DNA of 5,485 nt from Anaerolineae bacterium (GTDB lineage Bacteria > Chloroflexota > Anaerolineae > 4572-78 > NAK82): positions 1 to 5,485 of the forward strand of contig JAUVRU010000184.1 in the NCBI GenBank assembly GCA_030597485.1, written 5' to 3'. This document shows, one piece after another, positions 1-5,482 of the stretch. Each line of letters begins with the position of its first letter. Positions within the stretch are counted from its first letter, which is position 1. A model generated the notes under the pieces. The model saw nothing but the letters and a program-made list of their open reading frames with translations, ran no database searches and was not told the origin of the DNA. A program made the position numbers and the translations under genes.

Positions 1-75
1 CAGCGGGCGAACCTCCTGCAACACGATGTTGACCGCGTCCTTAACCGGGTTCATCGGATAGGGAGACTGTGCCAA
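1..75 (-). CDS. moeA: MoeA-like molybdopterin molybdotransferase, N-terminal fragment (runs off window)
   Basis: Only the first 25 codons lie in the window. They include the segment YPMNPVKDAVNIVLQ followed by EVRPL, which resembles the start of MoeA proteins (a short lead, then a 'V-EAL-IVLE-VRPL' helix). MoeA family proteins insert molybdenum into adenylylated molybdopterin in the cytoplasm, the last step of Mo cofactor synthesis. The chosen start is TTG at 75-73, because a long purine-rich Shine-Dalgarno lies 5 bases upstream. The in-frame ATG at 54-52 has no such site, and starting there would remove the family-like 'YPM' lead. The gene lies 34 bases downstream of the ModE-like gene on the same strand, so the two are probably co-transcribed, and that context supports the call. 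With so few residues, another protein with a similar N-terminus cannot be fully excluded. Confidence 0.72.
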   Translation of the reverse strand, partial: MAQSPYPMNPVKDAVNIVLQEVRPL

Positions 76-87
76 TTCCTCCTCCTT
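76..87 (-). promoter_or_regulatory. Strong ribosome binding site deciding the TTG start of moeA
   Basis: Read on the minus strand, this is AAGGAGGAGGAA directly before TTG. The core AAGGAGG (87-81) is a full anti-Shine-Dalgarno match with 5 bases of spacing to the TTG at 75. It decides the start in favour of TTG over the internal ATG at 54. The strong site probably compensates for the weak start codon. Confidence 0.75.
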
Positions 88-109
88 GTTGTCACCACAC
101 CAGCATCTG

Positions 110-454
110 TCAGTCCCACATCACACCCTGGAACGCTTCCGCGAACCGCTCCTTCACCAAATCGTCCAGCCCTTGGCTGAATTCCTGAAACCGCCGGACG
201 TACTCAGCCCCAGCGGGCGTGAGTCTGGCGCCGCCCCCGCCCGAACCGCCCGTTTGGGTGTCGAGGGGGCTGAGACCCAGGCGTTTCTCGCACTCGTGAA
301 TCTTGTCCCAGGCGCGGCGGTAGGGGATATCCATATGTTTTGCCGCGGCCGAAATGGAGCCGGTTTCCTCAACCGCCTGCAGCAGCGCCACCCGCCAGCG
401 GCTCAGGGCCACCCTGCCATCCTTTTCCACCCAGAAGTTCGCCTTGATCTGCAT
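110..454 (-). CDS. ModE-type winged helix-turn-helix regulator (DNA-binding domain only)
   Basis: This 114-residue protein matches the N-terminal DNA-binding half of the molybdate regulator ModE. Residues 14-30 form the first helix. The helix-turn-helix is at about 32-52 (GSISAAAKHMDIPYRRAWDK). The glycine-rich wing typical of ModE, GGSGGGGARLTPAG, is at 69-82, followed by a long helix at 82-108 that is the dimerisation helix in the family. The E. coli protein continues into two molybdate-binding Mop domains, but this one stops after the dimerisation helix, so it cannot sense molybdate in the classical way. Such short forms are common outside proteobacteria. The ATG at 454 has a GAGGTG site (467-462) with 7 bases of spacing. 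moeA follows on the same strand, pointing to control of Mo cofactor genes and probably of its own promoter. The DNA-binding role is secure; the effector is unknown. Confidence 0.9.
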   Translation of the reverse strand: MQIKANFWVEKDGRVALSRWRVALLQAVEETGSISAAAKHMDIPYRRAWDKIHECEKRLGLSPLDTQTGGSGGGGARLTPAGAEYVRRFQEFSQGLDDLVKERFAEAFQGVMWD

Positions 455-481
455 CTGTCCACACCTCGCGGTATTCGAGAG

Positions 482-512
482 ACATCGGACGTTCTACGGG
501 GAAGGGCGATGT
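482..512. repeat. Inverted repeat at the modE transcription start (possible operator)
   Basis: ACATCG (482-487) and its exact complement CGATGT (507-512) are separated by 19 bases. They lie immediately downstream of the modE -10 box (519-514) and span the expected transcription start near 507. The position would suit a repressor operator for a self-regulating ModE-type protein. The arms are short and chance occurrence is possible. I do not see clear long AT-rich arms like those of E. coli ModE sites. Confidence 0.25.
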
Positions 513-513
513 G

Positions 514-542
514 AGTATAACATAGGGCACGGGTGGAGGCAA
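514..542 (-). promoter_or_regulatory. Sigma70-type promoter for the modE-moeA unit
   Basis: On the minus strand, a TTGCCT -35 box (542-537) is followed after exactly 17 bases by a TATACT -10 box (519-514). The -10 matches TATAAT at five of six positions and the -35 matches TTGACA at four of six. Transcription would start near 507, giving a leader of about 53 bases to the ATG at 454. It faces away from the radical SAM gene promoter, with the two -35 boxes 6 bases apart. Confidence 0.65.
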
Positions 543-548
543 CGTTCC

Positions 549-577
549 TTGAAAAGTACGGCCAACGCTGCTACAAT
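549..577 (+). promoter_or_regulatory. Sigma70-type promoter for the radical SAM gene
   Basis: TTGAAA (549-554) and TACAAT (572-577) are separated by 17 bases, a near-consensus housekeeping promoter. The expected transcription start is near 584, about 30 bases before the ATG at 614. It rules against the open frame's upstream ATG at 533 as the real start, since that codon would lie upstream of the -35 box. Confidence 0.8.
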
Positions 578-601
578 GAAAACGTGCCAGCCGGAGTCGT
601 G

Positions 602-606
602 GGAGG
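602..606 (+). promoter_or_regulatory. Ribosome binding site deciding the start of the radical SAM gene
   Basis: GGAGG lies within GGGAGGG at 601-607, with 7 bases of spacing to the ATG at 614. The nearer in-frame ATG at 608 touches this site and so has no usable spacing. The in-frame GTG codons at 584 and 599 have no good site upstream. Confidence 0.75.
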
Positions 607-613
607 GATGTGG

Positions 614-1534
614 ATGGCAGCGGAATCATTTGAAGTGGGCTACCTGGACCTGCTGCACAGCGGCGAGCTCAAAGCCCGGGCTGCGGAGTTCTATGGTCGT
701 CTCTCGAAGTGTCGTGTGTGCCCCTGGAACTGCAGAGTTGACCGCTTGGGCGGGGAAGTGGGCTTCTGCTGCACCGGTGAATTGGGCCGGGTGAGCAGCT
801 ACGGTCCTCACATGGGCGAGGAGCCCCCGCTGACGGGCTGGCGTGGCTCTGGCACCATCTTCTTCAGCCGGTGCAACCTTCACTGCCAGTTTTGCCAGAA
901 CCACGACATCAGTCAGAGGGACGCCGGGGATGAGGTCACTCCGGAAGAATTGGCATCCATCATGCTCGAGTTGCAGCACGTGGGGTGCCACAACATCAAC
1001 TTCGTATCGCCCAGCCACGTCGTTCCCCAGATTCTGGTGGCAGTTCTCATCGCGGCCGAGGCCGGGCTGCGGCTGCCCCTGGTGTACAACACTGGTGGCT
1101 ATGACTCGATGTGGACGCTGAAGACACTGGACGGTGTGGTTGACATCTATATGCCTGACATGAAATACGCCAGCGCGGAGATTGCTCATCGCTACTCGAT
1201 GATTCCTCATTATCCCCAGGTGAATCGGGCCGCCGTGCGCGAGATGTTTCGCCAAGTCGGCGACCTGCAAATCAACGATATGGGCCTGGCCACACGTGGG
1301 CTGCTGGTGCGCCATCTGCTCCTGCCGGACGATCTGGCCGGCACCGAACAGATTGTCCAGTTCCTTGCTGCCGAGATCTCGCCCGACACCTATCTCAACC
1401 TGATGGACCAATACCGTCCTGCGTATAGGGCGTACTCTTTTCCCGAACTCAGCCGCCGCATTCGTCGGGAGGAATGGGATGCCGCTGTGAGGATGGCGCG
1501 TGAGGCCGGACTCCATCGCCTGGACAAGACCTGA
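614..1534 (+). CDS. Radical SAM protein, PflX/COG1313 family
   Basis: This 306-residue cytoplasmic iron-sulfur protein has the radical SAM signature CNLHCQFC (Cys87, Cys91, Cys94), whose three cysteines would hold the 4Fe-4S cluster that cleaves S-adenosylmethionine. Before it is a second cysteine set, CRVCPWNC (33, 36, 40) with FCC at 51-53, then GEEPPLTGWRGSGTIFF at about 68-84. This layout is typical of the family annotated as PflX or 'uncharacterised Fe-S protein', related to pyruvate formate-lyase activating enzymes. Further family-like segments are GCHNINFVSPSHVVPQI (124-140), VYNTGGYDSM (157-166), DIYMPDMKY (177-185), RGLLVRHLLLP (228-238) and MDQYRPAY (264-271). Length is normal for the family. 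No glycyl radical enzyme gene is beside it, so the substrate is unknown. The start is set by the promoter at 549-577 and the GGGAGGG site. It is divergent from modE, which may mean shared control. Confidence 0.9.
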   Translation: MAAESFEVGYLDLLHSGELKARAAEFYGRLSKCRVCPWNCRVDRLGGEVGFCCTGELGRVSSYGPHMGEEPPLTGWRGSGTIFFSRCNLHCQFCQNHDISQRDAGDEVTPEELASIMLELQHVGCHNINFVSPSHVVPQILVAVLIAAEAGLRLPLVYNTGGYDSMWTLKTLDGVVDIYMPDMKYASAEIAHRYSMIPHYPQVNRAAVREMFRQVGDLQINDMGLATRGLLVRHLLLPDDLAGTEQIVQFLAAEISPDTYLNLMDQYRPAYRAYSFPELSRRIRREEWDAAVRMAREAGLHRLDKT

Positions 1535-1559
1535 CACGTCCCGGCTCAGGTTTTGTCCA
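1521..1559. repeat. Long stem-loop overlapping the end of the radical SAM gene and the next promoter's -35 box
   Basis: The arms TGGACAAGACCTGA (1521-1534) and TCAGGTTTTGTCCA (1546-1559) pair over 14 positions with a single G-T wobble (1528/1552) around an 11-base loop. The left arm ends exactly on the TGA stop codon of the radical SAM gene. The right arm contains the candidate -35 hexamer TTGTCC (1553-1558) of the downstream gene. There is no run of T after the stem, so it is not a textbook intrinsic terminator. It could stabilise or weakly terminate the upstream mRNA, or serve as a palindromic protein-binding site on DNA. The pairing is seen directly; the role is inferred. Confidence 0.7.
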
Positions 1560-1580
1560 CCGCGCTGCCGATGGTATAAT
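1553..1580 (+). promoter_or_regulatory. Extended -10 promoter for the FecR/GT39/methyltransferase unit
   Basis: A perfect TATAAT (1575-1580) is preceded by TGG (1572-1574), giving the extended -10 form TGnTATAAT. A four-of-six -35 box, TTGTCC (1553-1558), lies 16 bases upstream. Transcription should begin near 1587, leaving a leader of about 36 bases to the ATG at 1623. This shows that the FecR-like gene starts its own unit. The -35 box is buried in the right arm of the 1521-1559 palindrome, so anything bound there would affect this promoter. Confidence 0.8.
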
Positions 1581-1622
1581 CAACGCCACTCATCGCATAC
1601 AAAAGTGAGGGTGTGCCCGCCC

Positions 1623-2852
1623 ATGAGGGATAATTCACAGCGAGTGGCCTGGACCGTGCTGCTGATCGCGTTTGCCATATTCTGTTCGTTGATCATTCTG
1701 GTCCCCCTCAGCGTCCGCTGGCATCTCCTCAACGCGATGGATGAGGAGTTGACAGCTGTTACCTCGGTGCACGGAACGGTGCTGGCGGAAACGCGCAAGG
1801 CCAGCCTTCCCATCCCCATCACCGATGGCAACACCTTCGAGGTTGAAGAGGGAACCAGCATCTCTACCGACAGCACATCCCAGACTATCTTGACCTTCTT
1901 CAACGACAGCACCCTCACCCTTTACGGCGAAACCACAGCCCGAATCAGAGTCACCCGATCCCCACGGTTCGGCGTGAGCCGCCAACCAGACACAATCATA
2001 GTGGAATTGGACTGCGGGCGGGTACGGGCTGCGCCGTCTGATCGATCTGATCTTGAGGGCGGCAACAGATTGCGTTTTGAAGTCCATTCCCCTCACACGG
2101 TCATCAATCTGAGCGAAGGCAGTTTCTCGGTCGAGGTCAACGATGAGGAGACCCAGGTGACAGCGCGGGTAGGGCAGGCATGGCTGACCGCCAGCGACCA
2201 GATGGTGTGGCTGAAGAGCGGTGAGCGGTCAGTAGCCAAAGCAGGTGAGCCGCCTTCCCCACCCCTACCAGCGGAGAAGAACCTTCTGGTGAATGGCGAC
2301 TTTTCCGCCCCCCTTGACGGGGCGTGGGCACCCTATCGGGTTGAGCCGCCGGGGGGCGTCGTGACCATCACCGTCAAGACCGTCGACACCGGCATGCAGC
2401 CGGCGCTCCAGTTTCTCAGCACCGGGAAAGACAACATACACAGCGAGATTGGCATTGTCCAGCAAATCGACAGGAGCGTTCAGGATTTCGACTCCCTGCG
2501 CGTCCAGCTCGATGTGCGCCTGTATCAGCAGAGCCTTGCCGGCGGCGGCACACTTGGCTCTGAGTTCCCGTTGATGATTCACCTGGCCTACGAGGACGCC
2601 GACGGCAATGGCCGGGACTGGTATCACGGGTTCTACTTCGCCCGGCCACCTGATAACTGGATCGTGTATGACACGCCCGATAACTCCAGCACTCGCACTG
2701 TCCGCTTCCTCTGGTACCCGTACGAATCGGGCAACTTGCTCGACACGCTGGGCACCGCCAAACCGGTCCACCTCAAATACATTCGCCTGTATGGCTCTGG
2801 CTGGCTGTACGACGGTTACGTGACCAACGTCACCTTGCTGGCCCAGGATTAG
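1623..2852 (+). CDS. Membrane-anchored FecR-like protein with C-terminal carbohydrate-binding-like domain
   Basis: The protein has 409 residues. A hydrophobic segment at about 9-32 follows a basic N-terminus of about eight residues, so it is probably an uncleaved anchor with the bulk outside the cell. Residues about 67-205 look like a FecR domain: a beta-rich stretch with EVEEGTSISTD, LTFFNDSTLTLYGETTARI, IIVELDCGRVRA and FEVHSPHTVINLSEGSFSVEV in family order. A proline-rich linker (209-217) leads to NLLVNGDFSAPLDGAW (220-235), the usual opening of CBM4/9-like galactose-binding folds, which extends to the C-terminus. There is no cytoplasmic anti-sigma domain and no sigma factor gene nearby, so a classical FecR signalling role is unlikely. 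The ATG at 1623 follows GAGGGTG (1607-1613) 9 bases upstream and lies downstream of the promoter; the in-frame GTG codons at 1605 and 1611 fit worse. The GT39-like gene follows after 8 bases. A surface glycan-binding role is inferred. Confidence 0.8.
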   Translation: MRDNSQRVAWTVLLIAFAIFCSLIILVPLSVRWHLLNAMDEELTAVTSVHGTVLAETRKASLPIPITDGNTFEVEEGTSISTDSTSQTILTFFNDSTLTLYGETTARIRVTRSPRFGVSRQPDTIIVELDCGRVRAAPSDRSDLEGGNRLRFEVHSPHTVINLSEGSFSVEVNDEETQVTARVGQAWLTASDQMVWLKSGERSVAKAGEPPSPPLPAEKNLLVNGDFSAPLDGAWAPYRVEPPGGVVTITVKTVDTGMQPALQFLSTGKDNIHSEIGIVQQIDRSVQDFDSLRVQLDVRLYQQSLAGGGTLGSEFPLMIHLAYEDADGNGRDWYHGFYFARPPDNWIVYDTPDNSSTRTVRFLWYPYESGNLLDTLGTAKPVHLKYIRLYGSGWLYDGYVTNVTLLAQD

Positions 2853-2860
2853 CCTCCCCG

Positions 2861-4585
2861 ATGAGTCAAAGGCATATTGGCCTTTTTGCTGCCCTGGCCC
2901 TGTTTGTGGGGCTGACGGTCTATCAGATCGACCTGCCTGGCCTTCACTACGACGAGGCATATGAGGTCGTGCCCGCAATGCAGCTCCTGTACCATCAACC
3001 GGTGACCACCTTTCGTCACAACGGGGTTCTGTTAGCTGGTCGGCTCTTCCCCTTGATGACCCAGGACTACATCGGGGCCATCAACACTTATCTGGCAATC
3101 CCGTTTCTCTGGCTGCTGGGCGCCAGCACCCTCAGCGTCCGGTTAATGGCTGTGGCCATCGGCCTGCTGACACTGTGGCTCATTTACCATCTGGGAGGCG
3201 ATCTGGGCGGTCCCCTTGCCGGGACCTTGACGGTGCTGCTGCTGGCAGTCAATCCCACGTTCGTCTTCTGGAGTCGGCAGGGTGTGTTTGTCACCTCAGT
3301 GACGGCCGCAATCGGGCTGGGCGCCACATTGGCGTGGCTGCGCTGGTGGCGAACAGGCGCGAAGGGTTACGCCATCGCAGGGGCATTGCTCCTGGGACTG
3401 GGCCTGTATGCCAAGCTCCTGTTCCTGTGGCTCATCGCTGGGCTGGGCCTGGCCGCTGTGGTGCTCACACTGGCCTGCAGGAGACAGGTCCGGCCGGGGC
3501 AGTCAGGGGGCACGCGGTCGAAAGCCCTCTTGCCGCAGCAAGGTGTAGGCTGGCGGTTGATGGCGTGGTGCATGCTGGCATTCATGGTGGGGGCCGCTCC
3601 GCTCATTGCCTTTAACGTGCAGACTGGCGGCACCTTTAGCAGTATCGGCGGCAACCTCACCACGTCATATTACGGCATCAACAACCTGGCCTTTCTGCCC
3701 AACCTTCTCGAACGTCTCAAGCAATTCGGCGTGGTGCTGGGCGGCGCTCATTTCTGGTATCTGGGCGGAACCTACGCCAACTGGTTCAGCGTCGTGCTGT
3801 TCACAGCGGCTCTGCTCTCCACCCTCCTTCTTGCGATGGGTCCCGCCCCCGACAAGTCCTGCCCGGCGCTGATGCCGTTTCTTGTCATTGCCGGGGTCAT
3901 CCTGGCCAGCTGCGCCACCGTGTCAGCGCTGTGGGTGACCCACTTTGCCCTGGTTGCACCCTGGCCGTGCCTGGCTGTGGGAACCAGTGCGGCACTGCTC
4001 ATCAACCACGCCCGAGCTCATTGGAGTCAGCGACGCATCCGGACAGCGGCGGCACTGGTCCTGGCTTTCGTTGCCGTTTCGGGGGCCGCCGATGTGGCCA
4101 CCGACGTGCGCTACCACCGAGCGTTGGCGGTCAGCGGAGGACTGGGGGCCCATTCCGACGCGATTGACGACATGGCTCGCTGGCTGGGGGACTTCACCCA
4201 ACGACAGGACGTGGGGACCGGTGACGCCGGGGCTCGGGATGTGGTAGCCATGGACTGGGGCATTTCCGCGCCAGTGACATTCCTCACTCGGGGTCAGACA
4301 ACACCAGTTGAGGCCTTCGGCTACCAGTGGGAAACGGACGCCGATCTGACCGCCAGGCTAACCCGGTTCCTCCAGAATCCCAGCAGCATCTATCTGTGGC
4401 GAGGACCGGAAGAGGTCATCTTCGATCGCAGCGATGAGTTCAGGCAGATATACCGGCCGCTTGGGCTGGAGGAGGATATCCTTGAGGCGTTCTACGAACG
4501 TAGCGGGCGGCCAGTCTTGGGGGTCACTCGGCTGGTGCCCCAGGGGACGGCAGTGAACCCGGTCCGGCAGATGGATGGAGACTGA
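2861..4585 (+). CDS. GT39/PMT-like polytopic membrane glycosyltransferase
   Basis: This 574-residue integral membrane protein has about 11-12 predicted hydrophobic segments, at roughly 6-22, 72-90, 92-110, 116-134, 144-162, 170-205 (two), 232-252, 306-326, 336-356, 358-380 and 395-411. After the first comes LHYDEAY (28-34). The Asp31-Glu32 pair sits where GT-C enzymes such as ArnT and protein mannosyltransferases carry their catalytic acidic residue. QDYIGAINTYLAIPFLWLLG (68-87), SVRL (92-95) and NPTFVFWSRQG (131-141) also fit the family. Such enzymes transfer a sugar from a polyprenyl-phosphate donor to an acceptor on the outer face of the membrane. Residues about 412-574 form a soluble tail, probably outside the cell. 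The start ATG lies 8 bases after the preceding stop with only a weak AGGA (2845-2848), so translation is probably coupled to the FecR-like gene. The acceptor and the sugar are unknown. Confidence 0.85.
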   Translation: MSQRHIGLFAALALFVGLTVYQIDLPGLHYDEAYEVVPAMQLLYHQPVTTFRHNGVLLAGRLFPLMTQDYIGAINTYLAIPFLWLLGASTLSVRLMAVAIGLLTLWLIYHLGGDLGGPLAGTLTVLLLAVNPTFVFWSRQGVFVTSVTAAIGLGATLAWLRWWRTGAKGYAIAGALLLGLGLYAKLLFLWLIAGLGLAAVVLTLACRRQVRPGQSGGTRSKALLPQQGVGWRLMAWCMLAFMVGAAPLIAFNVQTGGTFSSIGGNLTTSYYGINNLAFLPNLLERLKQFGVVLGGAHFWYLGGTYANWFSVVLFTAALLSTLLLAMGPAPDKSCPALMPFLVIAGVILASCATVSALWVTHFALVAPWPCLAVGTSAALLINHARAHWSQRRIRTAAALVLAFVAVSGAADVATDVRYHRALAVSGGLGAHSDAIDDMARWLGDFTQRQDVGTGDAGARDVVAMDWGISAPVTFLTRGQTTPVEAFGYQWETDADLTARLTRFLQNPSSIYLWRGPEEVIFDRSDEFRQIYRPLGLEEDILEAFYERSGRPVLGVTRLVPQGTAVNPVRQMDGD

Positions 4586-4592
4586 GCAAACC

Positions 4593-4610
4593 TTCGACAC
4601 ATTTGACACA
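4593..4610 (+). repeat. Tandem 9-bp repeat containing a consensus -35 hexamer
   Basis: TTCGACACA (4593-4601) is followed directly by TTTGACACA (4602-4610), identical at eight of nine positions. The second copy contains a perfect TTGACA (4603-4608). No good -10 box follows at 16-18 bases: AACATA at 4626-4631 is the best-placed hexamer and already overlaps the methyltransferase start codon. An internal promoter or a short binding site is possible but unproven. Confidence 0.3.
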
Positions 4611-4630
4611 GGTGGAACGGGACTGAACAT

Positions 4631-5482
4631 ATGACAGAACCCACGTGGAAGAAGTATCTCACCGACTACAACGAAGGGCTGGGGGTCGTCTACGAACGAT
4701 TCGTCCTCAACAACTATCTGGACCGACTGGTGACCGAGCACAACATCCAACCAGTCCTGGAAGCGCCGTTGTACCGACTGGCCGGCGTGCGTGGCATCAA
4801 CAGTGTTCAGTTAGCCCGGCGTGGCTGCGAGGTCACCCTGGTGGATTGTGTGCCTGAGCGACTGGAGGGGGTGAGACGCATCTGGGATCAGCTGCACCTG
4901 CCCGCCCGTTTCACGCTACACCAGGACTTCTCTCACCTTCCTTTCGACGACGGCTCGTTTGATTTGGCGTGGGAGTGGGCCGGACTATGGTACCTGCCCG
5001 ACGCGGAGGCGCTGCTGCAGGAGCTGGCGCGTGTCAGCCGCAGTCTCGTTCTTGTGGCTATGCCCAACAATGTCCAGGTAGGCTACCTTATGCGCAAGTA
5101 CCTGATTGATCGAGACTTCTTCGGCACAGTCGATGAGCGCTGGGTTCAGATGGGACGCATCAAGCGCGTCCTGCGCGGGATTGGTGTGCAGTTGATTGAG
5201 CAGGGCGTGATGGACGTGCCACCCTGGCCTGACACGGTGATGCCGGCGGCCGAGGTGCTCAAACGATTGGGAATCAAGAGCCAGAAGCTAACCGCCCAGT
5301 TCACTGGCGACCAATGGGCGTGGAGCACAATGGCGTACTATCTGGGACAGCAGCCAGATCTGTATGATCGAGTAATGAAATACGCCTGGCTCGACCGGGC
5401 TCCCATCCCGTGGCAGATCAGGGCGGTATGGGCCCATCATCGCTATGTCCTGGGAACAGTGAAAGGATCCGATCCGTCGTGA
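4631..5482 (+). CDS. Class I SAM-dependent methyltransferase-like protein with atypical motif I
   Basis: The 283-residue cytoplasmic protein has the layout of a Methyltransf_11-type domain. Beta-1 is at about 40-44 (QPVLE), beta-2 ends in VTLVD (68-72) with Asp72 where SAM ribose is normally held, and a PERL helix follows. QDFSHLPFDDGSFDLAWEW (98-116) is motif IV-like, and PDAEALLQELARVSRSLVLVAMP (123-145) is the usual helix and strand after it. Motif I is unusual: the expected short D/E-x-G-x-G-x-G loop is replaced by the longer EAPLYRLAGVRGINS (44-58). The C-terminal part (about 150-283) has no motif I recognise. It lies 45 bases after the GT39-like gene on the same strand, with a weak GGGA site (4619-4622) 8 bases before the ATG, and is probably in the same unit. 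A substrate on a glycan or lipid precursor is plausible from context only. Confidence 0.75.
   Translation: MTEPTWKKYLTDYNEGLGVVYERFVLNNYLDRLVTEHNIQPVLEAPLYRLAGVRGINSVQLARRGCEVTLVDCVPERLEGVRRIWDQLHLPARFTLHQDFSHLPFDDGSFDLAWEWAGLWYLPDAEALLQELARVSRSLVLVAMPNNVQVGYLMRKYLIDRDFFGTVDERWVQMGRIKRVLRGIGVQLIEQGVMDVPPWPDTVMPAAEVLKRLGIKSQKLTAQFTGDQWAWSTMAYYLGQQPDLYDRVMKYAWLDRAPIPWQIRAVWAHHRYVLGTVKGSDPS

Noticed and set aside
86..514. Plus-strand open frame opposite the ModE-like gene
   Set aside because: The opposite strand carries a clear ModE DNA-binding domain. This translation has no recognisable motif and no ribosome site.
626..1537. Long open frame on the minus strand opposite the radical SAM gene (303 codons)
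   Set aside because: It is fully antisense to a gene with clear family motifs, its translation is low-complexity and His/Val/Gln-rich with no recognisable domain, and it is a normal by-product of GC-rich codon use.
1500..1622. Upstream extension of the FecR-like gene to an ATG at 1500
   Set aside because: The extension overlaps the radical SAM gene and the promoter at 1553-1580. The hydrophobic anchor follows the ATG at 1623 naturally.
2265..2978. Minus-strand open frame spanning the FecR-like/GT39-like junction
   Set aside because: It has no domain, promoter or ribosome site that I can see, and both plus-strand genes it overlaps are well supported.
3529..3542. Small hairpin CTTGC-CGCA-GCAAG inside the GT39-like gene
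   Set aside because: A 5-bp stem in the middle of a coding region encoding a loop between membrane segments is expected by chance and has no T-run.
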